Source: Chrysochromulina tobinii
Lineage: Eukaryota; Haptophyta; Prymnesiales; Chrysochromulinaceae
Assembly: GCA_001275005.1 (NCBI GenBank)
Contig: JWZX01002159.1
Location: forward strand, 1 to 10,067
DNA: 10,067 bases
Reading direction: 5' to 3'
Shown here: positions 1 through 5,752 of the stretch, one piece after another
Layout of the letters: each line of letters starts with the position of its first letter
Position numbering within the stretch: the stretch's first letter is position 1
Position numbers and translations under genes: made by a program
The notes under the pieces: model-generated
The model's input: only the letters and a program-made list of their open reading frames with translations
The model's database searches: none
What the model was told of the DNA's origin: nothing

Positions 1-826
1 CCGCCTCGGCCGCGGCTCGCGCCGCCGCCGCCGCCGCCGCCGCCGCCTTGGCCTCGGCGTGCTCGTGCAGCAGGCTGGCGCGCTCTTCGAGTGAAGCCTT
101 GACTTCACTCTGCAGCTGCAGCACTCCTTGCGTCGCCGAGGCGGCACGTGCCGAGAGCTCCGCTGTGCTCCGCTCATGCTCGGCCTGCAGCGCCTGCGCC
201 GACTGCCACGCCGACTGCGCCTCGTTCGCCGCCTCCGCGAGCTCCGCGCGCAGCTTCCACTCGCGCTCGCTCGAGCGCGCCTCGATGGCGCCAGCCACTC
301 GCTCAAGTCGGTCCAGATGGGCCACTCGAACGCTGCCTGGCGTGCCCGGCGGCGGCGACGCCGAGCGCACGATCGTATCCAAGCCGTGCCGGCGAGTACG
401 CTCATTGTCGAGCGCGTCACGCATGTGGCGCTCCGTCTCGAGCTGATCGCGCACCTGGCGCTCCCATTCGAGCTGATCACGCATCTCCGCCAACTCGCGC
501 TCGCGCTGGGCGACCTCTCGCCTGCGTGCAGCCTCGGCCACGCGAAGGGACTGATCCAAGCCCTGCACCTTTTGCGACAGGCCCTCGTTCTCTCGCGCCT
601 GCATCTCCATGCGCGCATCGAGGGCCCTCTGCATCTGCTCCCGCAGCTTCACCGCCTCCTCGACGGCCTTCTCGGCCTTCTGGGCAGCCTCACCCCTGGC
701 AGCCGCAGCCGGCGAGCCGTCCTCGTCTTGGTCAAAGAAGGGCACGGCCGTCACCCGCTGCGCGTGGCGCAGTTTCTGCTCGAGAAGCTGCACCTGCTCA
801 AGGAACGGTGAGCCGGGCGCTGCCAT
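1..826 (-). CDS. Coiled-coil protein, N-terminal part (runs off the left edge)
   Basis: The minus-strand frame is open without a stop from an ATG at 826 to the window edge, giving 275 residues, so the gene is truncated by the window. Residues 1-45 are a short head containing an acidic FFDQDEDG patch. From about residue 50 the protein is rich in Glu, Gln, Arg, Ala and Leu with heptad-like spacing (for example KAVEEAVKLREQMQRALDAR), typical of a long coiled coil. A break of Pro/Gly residues (SASPPPGTPGS) near residues 155-165 separates two coiled-coil stretches. The visible part ends in nine consecutive alanines encoded by a GCG run, followed by more Ala/Glu. There is no signal peptide or membrane segment. 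No specific family can be named; a cytoskeletal, centrosomal/basal-body or scaffold role is only inference from the coiled coil. The start is the first in-frame ATG and lies 111 bp downstream of the preceding minus-strand gene, but an upstream coding exon cannot be excluded. Confidence 0.72.
   Translation of the reverse strand, partial: MAAPGSPFLEQVQLLEQKLRHAQRVTAVPFFDQDEDGSPAAAARGEAAQKAEKAVEEAVKLREQMQRALDARMEMQARENEGLSQKVQGLDQSLRVAEAARRREVAQRERELAEMRDQLEWERQVRDQLETERHMRDALDNERTRRHGLDTIVRSASPPPGTPGSVRVAHLDRLERVAGAIEARSSEREWKLRAELAEAANEAQSAWQSAQALQAEHERSTAELSARAASATQGVLQLQSEVKASLEERASLLHEHAEAKAAAAAAAAARAAAEA
21..47. repeat. GCC/GGC trinucleotide repeat, nine units
   Basis: Nine perfect tandem GCC triplets on the plus strand. 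Read on the minus strand they encode a nine-alanine run in the coiled-coil protein. Such runs are prone to length change by slippage, so the alanine count may vary between strains. Confidence 0.9.
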
Positions 827-937
827 TATGGCAATTGACGGCAGGCTGTGGCGTCGGCGGAGCGATTTGTCGTTTCGGAAGGAACGACTTCACAGTTCGT
901 CAAACACAGTCTAATTTCGCGGTCCCTCCGCGCTCTA
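827..937 (-). promoter_or_regulatory. Short intergenic spacer between two tandem minus-strand genes
   Basis: Only 111 bp separate the TAA stop of the LON-domain gene (938-940) from the ATG of the coiled-coil gene (826). The spacer must hold the 3' UTR and cleavage site of one gene and the promoter and leader of the next. I see no clear TATA box. A CCACAG (about 15-25 bp upstream of the ATG, minus strand) could be a leader-intron 3' splice site. The start codon sits in a 13-bp perfect inverted repeat at 821-833 (TGCCAT-T-ATGGCA). Confidence 0.4.
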
Positions 938-1850
938 TTACTCTTCTCCCGTCGTGCTCATCGCCGCCTGCAACGCGGCCAGCGCAGCCAGCCGCCGCCG
1001 CTTCCCCTCAAGCGCCTCGATCACGAGCGCGCACCGCTCTTGCACGGAGGTCATCGCGAGCGCCTTGGCGCGATCCGTCGCGGAGAGGGTCGCGCACGCT
1101 GCGAACGACTGCAGCGCCGCCTCCGCCGCTTCGTCGTCCGATACGCCCCACAATTCCCCACACGAGTCGACGAGCGAGGCATGCGGCAGCGCGTCCGGCC
1201 CGCGCGAGACGAGCACCGCACGACGCGATGCGATCAGATCGGCGAGCGCAACGCCCTCGTCTGAGGCCGTGTAACGCTCCTCATGGCCCCACTCGACGCG
1301 TTCGTCCACCGGCCTGTCATCAGCCCTGCTGCCTTTGAGCTTGCGCTCGAGCTCGCACACGGATTCGTGGAGCTCGCAGAGTGTCGAGAGCACGCTGGCC
1401 ACCTCAGCACGATCAGTGCGGCGAGCGCGGCGCTCGGCCACGTGACTGACCGTGCCTAACACGTACCATAGTCGGTCTGGTCGAGATCAAGAGCTGCACA
1501 CGACCCACACACTTCAAGCGGGCCCAGACCCCGAACTCCTCCTTGCGATACTCGTCTACCTCGAGGAGCGAAGTGGTGCCCACTGCGCCCTGATTTGTGA
1601 ATAGGAGCATCCCGATGCACGAGTCGTGCTTCGAAGCGGCGTCAGCAAAGAGTTGGATGAAGCGAGCCTCGTACAGATGCACCTGCTTCGTCTCGCCCGG
1701 AAGCAGCGCCTCCTCGATCGGGAAGGGCAGCAATCCGAGCTGGCGCTGCGTAGCGCTCGAGGCCGCCAGCCAGTTGGCCGCGGTCATGCTCGTGACGACG
1801 TCACAACAGAGGACGCAAAACAGCATGGACGAGCGTACGCCGACTCGCAT
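938..1850 (-). CDS. LON substrate-binding-domain protein, probably plastid-targeted (two exons)
   Basis: The model joins exon 1 (1850-1467, 128 codons) to exon 2 (1402-938, 154 codons plus a TAA stop) for 282 residues. Exon 1 carries the N-terminal LON fold: LLPFPIEEALLPGETKQVHL then YEARFIQLF, and later VWARLKCVGRVQLL. This matches the 'LPF..LLP.E.K.LHLYEAR' signature of plant/algal LON-domain proteins that lack the AAA+ and protease domains of true Lon. Exon 2 carries the helical half with a short coiled coil ending near EALEGKRRRLAALAALQ, as expected after the beta domain. The ATG at 1850 was preferred because it opens MRVGVRSSMLFCVLCCDVV, a signal-peptide-like stretch followed by a Ser/Thr/Ala-rich segment, which would suit the bipartite leader of a complex plastid. 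In-frame ATGs at 1889 and 1988 would add basic residues ahead of it. The role is presumed to be substrate recognition or quality control; the exact function is unknown. Confidence 0.75.
1403..1466 (-). other. 64-nt intron in the LON-domain gene
   Basis: Exon 1's frame hits a stop soon after the LON core, while exon 2's frame opens just before it, so a splice is required. On the minus strand a strong donor (ATG|GTACGTG) lies at 1466. An acceptor (CTGATCGTGCTGAG|GTGGCC) ends at 1403, with a branch-like CTGAT 12 nt before it. Removing 64 nt joins phase 0 to phase 0 and gives RPTM|VASVLSTL, which fits the family. A 34-nt alternative using the AG in GGCCGAG also restores the frame but would be unusually short. 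Confidence 0.65.
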
Positions 1851-2058
1851 CTTCACGAACGTGGGCGGGCGCACGTGAGATGCACACATCTTCACGCGTT
1901 TCTCCTCTTTTGAGAAAGGGTCAGTTGAATCTCCTCTTTTGCGTGAGTTCACACCAACACTGTTGCGTGTGTGGCGCTTTGGTGTCAAAATTGGTTTCTA
2001 ATCTGGTTGAACGGCGCCGACTTTTCGACAGTCGTTTCGTCTCATTTCAGAAATCAGA
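1851..2058. promoter_or_regulatory. Divergent promoter between the LON-domain gene and the TIR/HET-like gene
   Basis: This 208-bp head-to-head spacer must drive both flanking genes. It is AT-richer than its surroundings. It contains an exact 12-mer, TCTCCTCTTTTG, at 1901-1912 and again at 1930-1941. The first copy overlaps an inverted repeat, TTTCTC (1899-1904) with GAGAAA (1912-1917). No canonical TATA box is evident. Just before the plus-strand start, the pyrimidine-rich stretch ending CTCATTTCAG at 2050 looks like a 3' splice site, so the plus-strand gene may have a leader intron ending 8 nt before its ATG. Confidence 0.5.
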
Positions 2059-3837
2059 ATGCAGAAGATGGCAGTCACTGTACCACTGGGTATGCAGGGC
2101 GGCATGGCGCTCAAGGTCCAGACGCCCTCGGGCATGATGCAGGTCACCATCCCGAATGGCCTCAGGGCCGGCCAGGAGTTCCACATGATGGTTCCCGCGC
2201 CCGCGCCCCCGATGGGGCAGCCTGCCTATGGGCAGCCGACGGGGCAGCCGATGGGCGATATGGCGTTCGCCCCACACGCGCAGGTGATGAAGCGCGAGTT
2301 GCAGCCGTCCTCCGGGCCCAAGCCGCTCGTTCAGTCGCAAGAGGAGGCCGAGGCGTTCGGTCAGAGGTTCTGGGCGCAATATCTGGAAGGCAATGCAAGG
2401 CGGTCGCTTGATGGCGAGATCTTCGTCAAGCCAGAGAAGATGTACTCGCTGATGCGCAAGGGGGCCGACGGCAGTCCCGCGCCCGTGCGGCTCCTCCGCC
2501 TCTCATGGCTGCTCAAGCAGGCCCGGCGTGGTGCAGTGCTGCCGCGCCGGCAGGAGATGCCTGAGGAGGCGTTCCTGTCGGAGGCGGAGGTGCGCGCACT
2601 CCCACGTGGGCATGTGGGCATGCTTTGTGAGAGCTGTACGAGCAGCAATTGGCCGGACGAGTCACCATATCTTTTCTCCATGTTCTCTCGAGGACGTGCC
2701 GAGAGACCGCTCCGCATCATCTCCATCTCGCACGGGTGGCTCACGCCCGAGCACCCTGACCCGTTTGGCCAGCAGCTCAAACGCTTCGTCAAGCAGATCA
2801 AGACAGAGCAGGCGTGCTGCGTGTGCTCGTCTCAATGCTGCAACTTTCATGTTGCCAATTGTCTCACTTGCGGCTTCGTTACTGGCTGCTGTTGCTTCGT
2901 CATCCCGTGCATGGGCCAGCAGTGCGGCGATACGGCGCAACAGCTTCCCTCTGGCGAGTTTGGCGTCTTCTACGACTACGGCAGCCTGCACCAAAAGGAC
3001 GCCGACGGGCAGCGCACGGAATCTGAGCAGGCTGCCTTTAAGACCGCGTTAGAGACCATGGGCATGTGGTACGCCCATCGTCTGACGACGACGGTGATCC
3101 TGAGTGAGCTGCCCCCGGGCTGGCCAAAGTCGGCCAAGGACGCGCCTTTCTTCCCCAAGGACTGGCTCCGTGGCAAGGGCTGGCCGTCGTTTGAGCGCGC
3201 CGTGAGCGGCTTGCTCAAGCCTCATCCGTTATCAGGTATGAGCTTTCGGCGCCTCGTCGACCCCGCGGTGCCACGTTCCGGCCAAGTTGGACACAACGGA
3301 TCGTACCGCGCGCCTCCGATGCACCCGCGCGAATTTGCGGCCGATTTGTCGCGCAAGGTCTTTAGCAACGGTGCCGACTGCGAGGTGGTGGCGCGGCTGT
3401 ACGCCGATACGTTCCTCGCCGCGCTCGGCGACGCGCGGACGCTCGAGTTTGCAGGACTCGAGTGGAAAGACGCAGACGCGCAGGCATTCTCAAAAGTGCT
3501 GCCGCTCCTGCGGCGCGCCAAGGCGATCGACTTGACCCGTAACATGATCGGCGAAAGCGGGTTTGCGGCGCTTGCGGCGGCGATCCGCGCGGGAGGGGCG
3601 CCGGCGCTTCAGGTATTCATCTGTGGGATGCAGTTCGACCCCAAGCAAAACGTACTGGGCCAAAATGATCCCAAAATGCCGCTTCCTTGGATGGAAGATC
3701 CCGATATGATCGCGCTGAGACTGGCGTGCGAAGCGCGCGGGATCGTCTTCGTTGACGAGATGCAGATCTCGCCCGGAACTCCTTCTTACAAGGGGAGTAT
3801 TCCAGACGTCGGAAGTCTGGTGAGTGTACAAATGTAG
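2059..3837 (+). CDS. TIR/HET-like plus leucine-rich-repeat protein with an internal Cys-rich cassette
   Basis: A 592-residue open frame with several modules. Residues 5-46 hold a tandem motif (VTVPLGMQGG, VQTPSGMMQ, VTIPNGLRAG), followed by a Gly/Pro/Gln/Met linker. Residues 80-220 include the LPRRQEMPEEAF segment. Residues 220-235 read IISISHGWLTPEHPDP, and residues 302-312 GVFYDYGSLHQ, followed by WYAHRLTTTVIL and KGWPSFERAV. These alternating beta strands, with a conserved WLTPEHPDP and an acidic DYxSLHQ, recall the TIR/HET-type alpha/beta fold. Residues 252-290 hold twelve cysteines between those strands. The C-terminal part (about 420-540) has NGADCEVVARLY, then leucine-rich repeats including AIDLTRNMIGESGFAALAAA. 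I know this architecture from large families in haptophytes and dinoflagellates, without an assigned function. An NLR-like signalling role is inference only. The ATG at 2059 has no competing upstream in-frame start. A canonical donor (GTGAGT) at 3820, six codons before the stop, suggests a possible alternative 3' exon. Confidence 0.8.
   Translation: MQKMAVTVPLGMQGGMALKVQTPSGMMQVTIPNGLRAGQEFHMMVPAPAPPMGQPAYGQPTGQPMGDMAFAPHAQVMKRELQPSSGPKPLVQSQEEAEAFGQRFWAQYLEGNARRSLDGEIFVKPEKMYSLMRKGADGSPAPVRLLRLSWLLKQARRGAVLPRRQEMPEEAFLSEAEVRALPRGHVGMLCESCTSSNWPDESPYLFSMFSRGRAERPLRIISISHGWLTPEHPDPFGQQLKRFVKQIKTEQACCVCSSQCCNFHVANCLTCGFVTGCCCFVIPCMGQQCGDTAQQLPSGEFGVFYDYGSLHQKDADGQRTESEQAAFKTALETMGMWYAHRLTTTVILSELPPGWPKSAKDAPFFPKDWLRGKGWPSFERAVSGLLKPHPLSGMSFRRLVDPAVPRSGQVGHNGSYRAPPMHPREFAADLSRKVFSNGADCEVVARLYADTFLAALGDARTLEFAGLEWKDADAQAFSKVLPLLRRAKAIDLTRNMIGESGFAALAAAIRAGGAPALQVFICGMQFDPKQNVLGQNDPKMPLPWMEDPDMIALRLACEARGIVFVDEMQISPGTPSYKGSIPDVGSLVSVQM
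2812..2928 (+). other. Cys-rich cassette within the TIR/HET-like domain (or in-frame GC-AG intron)
   Basis: This stretch encodes twelve cysteines in about 39 residues, including the clusters CCVC, CC, CCC and CMGQQC. It interrupts the domain between the QQLKRFVKQIK helix and the GVFYDYGSLHQ strand. The CCCFVIPC spacing vaguely recalls PLAC8-type Cys-rich modules. Alternatively, 2812-2919 is exactly 108 nt, begins GCGTGC after CAG, ends GGCCAG, and can be removed in frame. Part of it is also more T-rich than the flanks. Both readings are open. Confidence 0.4.
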
Positions 3838-4718
3838 TGTGAGTGTGAACTCGCATGGCATTGTGACCTTCAACTCTACACATGCCGTTCTTAATACATG
3901 GAACCTGCTTGACATCGCGTGTCGGCTGTCGCGAAATATCATTTTATGCTAGACGCTCGGCGGGAGCCACACTCGGGGCCTCTGTCATGGCCCAGGACAA
4001 AGACGTTAATACACGGAGGCCTCCACGGGTTCACCACAGTTGGGGTCACTTATAAGGGTTCATCATGGGGTTTATGGCCCGATCCGCGATCCCCATCGCC
4101 ATGGCGCTTCACGCATGGAGCAGCTTCACCCATCACCGGACACTGAGTCAGACACCGCGTCACGCACTGACGCGTACAGCAGGGAACAGGCCGACCGCGA
4201 ACCCGAGCAGCTCGACTTCTCGACGCCGTCACTCGGCGCGCCGGGGGCGCCCCCGGGGGCGCGTACCGCGAAAACGCTGCCGTCCGCGATGCCAAACCGG
4301 TAAAGAGCTCCGGCGTCGCCGTGGTCGGCGGTCGGGCTCTTGTGGCCGGCCCCGCGCGCGCCGCCCCGGGCGAGGCTTATAACCCTTCTAGAGACTAAAC
4401 CCGCCGCCGTCCGGGGCTGCCGCTGCGGTGCGCTCGAGCGAGCGACACTCCTAAAGCCGTATCACACAAGTACGACGAGCCGACCACTCCTACACAGTAG
4501 ACTTATTCACGACGGTGTCCGCCGTAACTCACCTATCTGTAGCTAATTCATCCCCGCCGCGCCGCCGACACCATCAGCTTCACAGCACGCGACTGCGACG
4601 GCCGAATCACGCACCGCACCGGGGAGTACAGCCGATTATGGGAGCGCGACCACGCCGGTTCGCGTGAGAGCGACTCGGCGGTTGGGCGGGGGTGCCGCTT
4701 GCAGTCACATTTCCTTCG
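3838..4718. other. Convergent intergenic region, 881 bp, no supported gene
   Basis: This region lies between the 3' end of the TIR/HET-like gene and the 3' end of Rab11, so it should hold two 3' UTRs. Short open frames occur (for example plus 4065-4382 and minus 4050-4295), but their Arg-rich or mixed translations resemble nothing known and look like GC-rich chance frames. I found no tRNA, 5S or spliceosomal snRNA signature. It contains a GC palindrome at 4247-4262, a GC hairpin at about 4305-4339 (GAGC...GCTC arms with an inner CGCCG/CGGCG stem), and TTATAA boxes at 4050 and 4377. A non-coding RNA or small exon cannot be excluded. Confidence 0.5.
4247..4262. repeat. Perfect 16-bp GC palindrome
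   Basis: GCGCCCCCGGGGGCGC reads identically on both strands and is flanked on the left by a further GCGCGCCGGGGGC stretch, so alternative foldbacks are possible. In a GC-rich genome this may be chance. No protein binding is known from the sequence. Confidence 0.7.
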
Positions 4719-5375
4719 TCAGCAACACTGCTGTTTCTTGGTAGCGTCAGTCTTGATGTTCACATCAACGGTGCCGCCGCTGCTGGCCGCCACCGCCGCT
4801 GGCCCCGCCGTGCCAGCCGCCTCCTGCTGCTTTTGCCTCTTTTTACGGTAGATATCCGTAACGACCTGCAAGAAGGAGGCCTCCACGTTCGAGGCCGTCA
4901 TCGCCGACGCCTCCATGAACGTCATGTTGTGCGCCTGTGCATACGCCAGCCCCTGTGCGGTGTCAACCGCGCGCGCATCCGCGAGGTCGGTCTTGTTGCC
5001 GACCAGCATTATCGTGATGTCGGCCGTTGCATTCTCCTTCAGCTCAGTCAGCCACTTTTCGACGTTCTCGAACGACGTCTCTTTCGTGATGTCATACACG
5101 ATGAGCGCGCCTACGGCCCCGCGGTAGTATGCGCTCGTAATGGCACGGTAACGCTCCTGCCCGGCGGTATCCCAAATCTGCGCCTTGATGTTCTTTCCCT
5201 CTATGGACACAGAGCGCGTCGCGAACTCGACACCTATCGTCGACTTCGACTCCAAAGTGAACTGATTCCGAGTGAAGCGTGAAAGGAGGTTGGACTTGCC
5301 CACGCCACTGTCCCCGATCACCACCACCTTGAAAAGATAATCGTACTTTTCTGGTTGCGCCGCTTTGGGGGGCAT
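4719..5375 (-). CDS. rab11: Rab11-family small GTPase
   Basis: A 218-residue intronless Rab with all nucleotide-binding motifs. The P-loop GDSGVGKS is at residues 21-28, the switch I threonine is T46 in STIGVEF, and the switch II start WDTAGQE is at 68-74. NKTD is at 127-130, and EASA (155-158) fills the G5 position. The blocks [34 protein letters not shown], and [20 protein letters not shown] then YYRGAVGAL are diagnostic of Rab11/RabA rather than Rab8 or Rab1. The C-terminus ends KKQQCC, a double-cysteine geranylgeranylation site for membrane anchoring, after a variable Ala/Gly linker. Length is normal for the family. Rab11 acts on recycling endosomes and trans-Golgi-derived vesicles, and in cytokinesis. 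The start ATG at 5375 gives a usual short N-terminus before the first beta strand. The gene stands head to head with the kinase gene, so its promoter lies in 5376-5750. Confidence 0.96.
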   Translation of the reverse strand: MPPKAAQPEKYDYLFKVVVIGDSGVGKSNLLSRFTRNQFTLESKSTIGVEFATRSVSIEGKNIKAQIWDTAGQERYRAITSAYYRGAVGALIVYDITKETSFENVEKWLTELKENATADITIMLVGNKTDLADARAVDTAQGLAYAQAHNMTFMEASAMTASNVEASFLQVVTDIYRKKRQKQQEAAGTAGPAAVAASSGGTVDVNIKTDATKKQQCC

Positions 5376-5568
5376 GTGCCCGCGCCGCGGCGGCCGACCG
5401 TCTCGCGCGCCAGCGGCCTACAGGACCGACAGGCGTCGGAAAATCGCTCGAAGGCGGCCTGTTCAGAGCTCAAATTTGGCAAGTCCCGCTAGTCGCGCGG
5501 GCAAGCCAGCCGAGCCTGACGTATTTCTCGTGGTCATCGCACATGAATATCCGACGAAATCACCCACA
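5376..5568. promoter_or_regulatory. Divergent region between Rab11 and the kinase gene
   Basis: This stretch separates the Rab11 start codon from the SAM-like coding segment of the kinase gene and probably carries the Rab11 promoter and leader. I see no obvious TATA box. A plus-strand frame is open through it from an ATG at 5374 that overlaps the Rab11 ATG as CATG, but its translation is Arg/Pro-rich and unconvincing. The true first exon of the kinase may start elsewhere or be a small separate exon. Confidence 0.35.
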
Positions 5569-5647
5569 AGTTGGTCCGAGCAACTGCCGCTCGAGGACGT
5601 CGGCAAATGGCTGATCTCCGTGAGTCTGCCCCGGCTGCACGAAAGCC
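5569..5647 (+). CDS. Upstream kinase exon carrying the first half of a SAM-like domain
   Basis: This segment encodes SWSEQLPLEDVGKWLISVSL then PRLHES, which matches helices 1-2 of a SAM domain (W..EDV..WL.S..L..). It is in a different frame from the kinase open frame that begins at 5753. Joining it at 5647 to 5727 gives HESRAALTAIRMASIKAPTT then LDALRRSGDKHEVL. The I, T, L and G residues then fall within one or two positions of the SAM consensus (I..., T..DL..LG...R..LL). SAM domains oligomerise or bind partner SAM domains and often sit on kinases. The 5' limit given is only where the similarity begins. The frame is open back to ATGs at 5374 and 5365, and no ATG lies between them and the SAM core, so the start is unresolved. 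Confidence 0.5.
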
Positions 5648-5726
5648 GTGCTTACACTGGTCCCGGCCACCAGCATGTACCACAGTCATCCTTGATCGTG
5701 TGCCCACGGCGCCTCTCTCTCGGCAG
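5648..5726 (+). other. Predicted 79-nt intron splitting the SAM-like domain
   Basis: The donor is C|GTGCTTAC at 5648. The acceptor is a good pyrimidine tract ending CTCTCTCGGCAG at 5726. Splicing joins phase 1 ends to make an Arg codon and puts the upstream SAM half in frame with the kinase. The intron and the downstream exon both begin GTGCT, so a small direct repeat flanks the splice sites. A stronger-looking donor, GTGAGT at 5620, would remove the second SAM helix and does not join in frame with the same acceptor. Confidence 0.5.
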
Positions 5727-5752
5727 GTGCTGCGGCACTGACTGCCATCCGA

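Noticed and set aside
148-1338. Plus-strand open frame of 396 codons
   Set aside because: It runs antisense to both the coiled-coil gene and LON exon 2. Its translation is Arg/Ala/Pro-rich without motifs, whereas the opposite strand gives a coherent coiled coil and LON protein.
4040-4120. Possible tRNA or snRNA gene (GGTTCANNA-like boxes near 4029 and 4057)
   Set aside because: No paired acceptor, D and anticodon arms could be built around the boxes, and no conserved snRNA sequence blocks were found.
4692-5282. Plus-strand open frame of 196 codons
   Set aside because: It is antisense to Rab11, whose motifs on the minus strand are unambiguous.
5607-5741. Short plus-strand frame of 44 codons beginning ATGGCTGATCTCCG
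   Set aside because: It overlaps the proposed SAM exon and intron in another frame and its peptide resembles no family. The SAM reading explains the region better.
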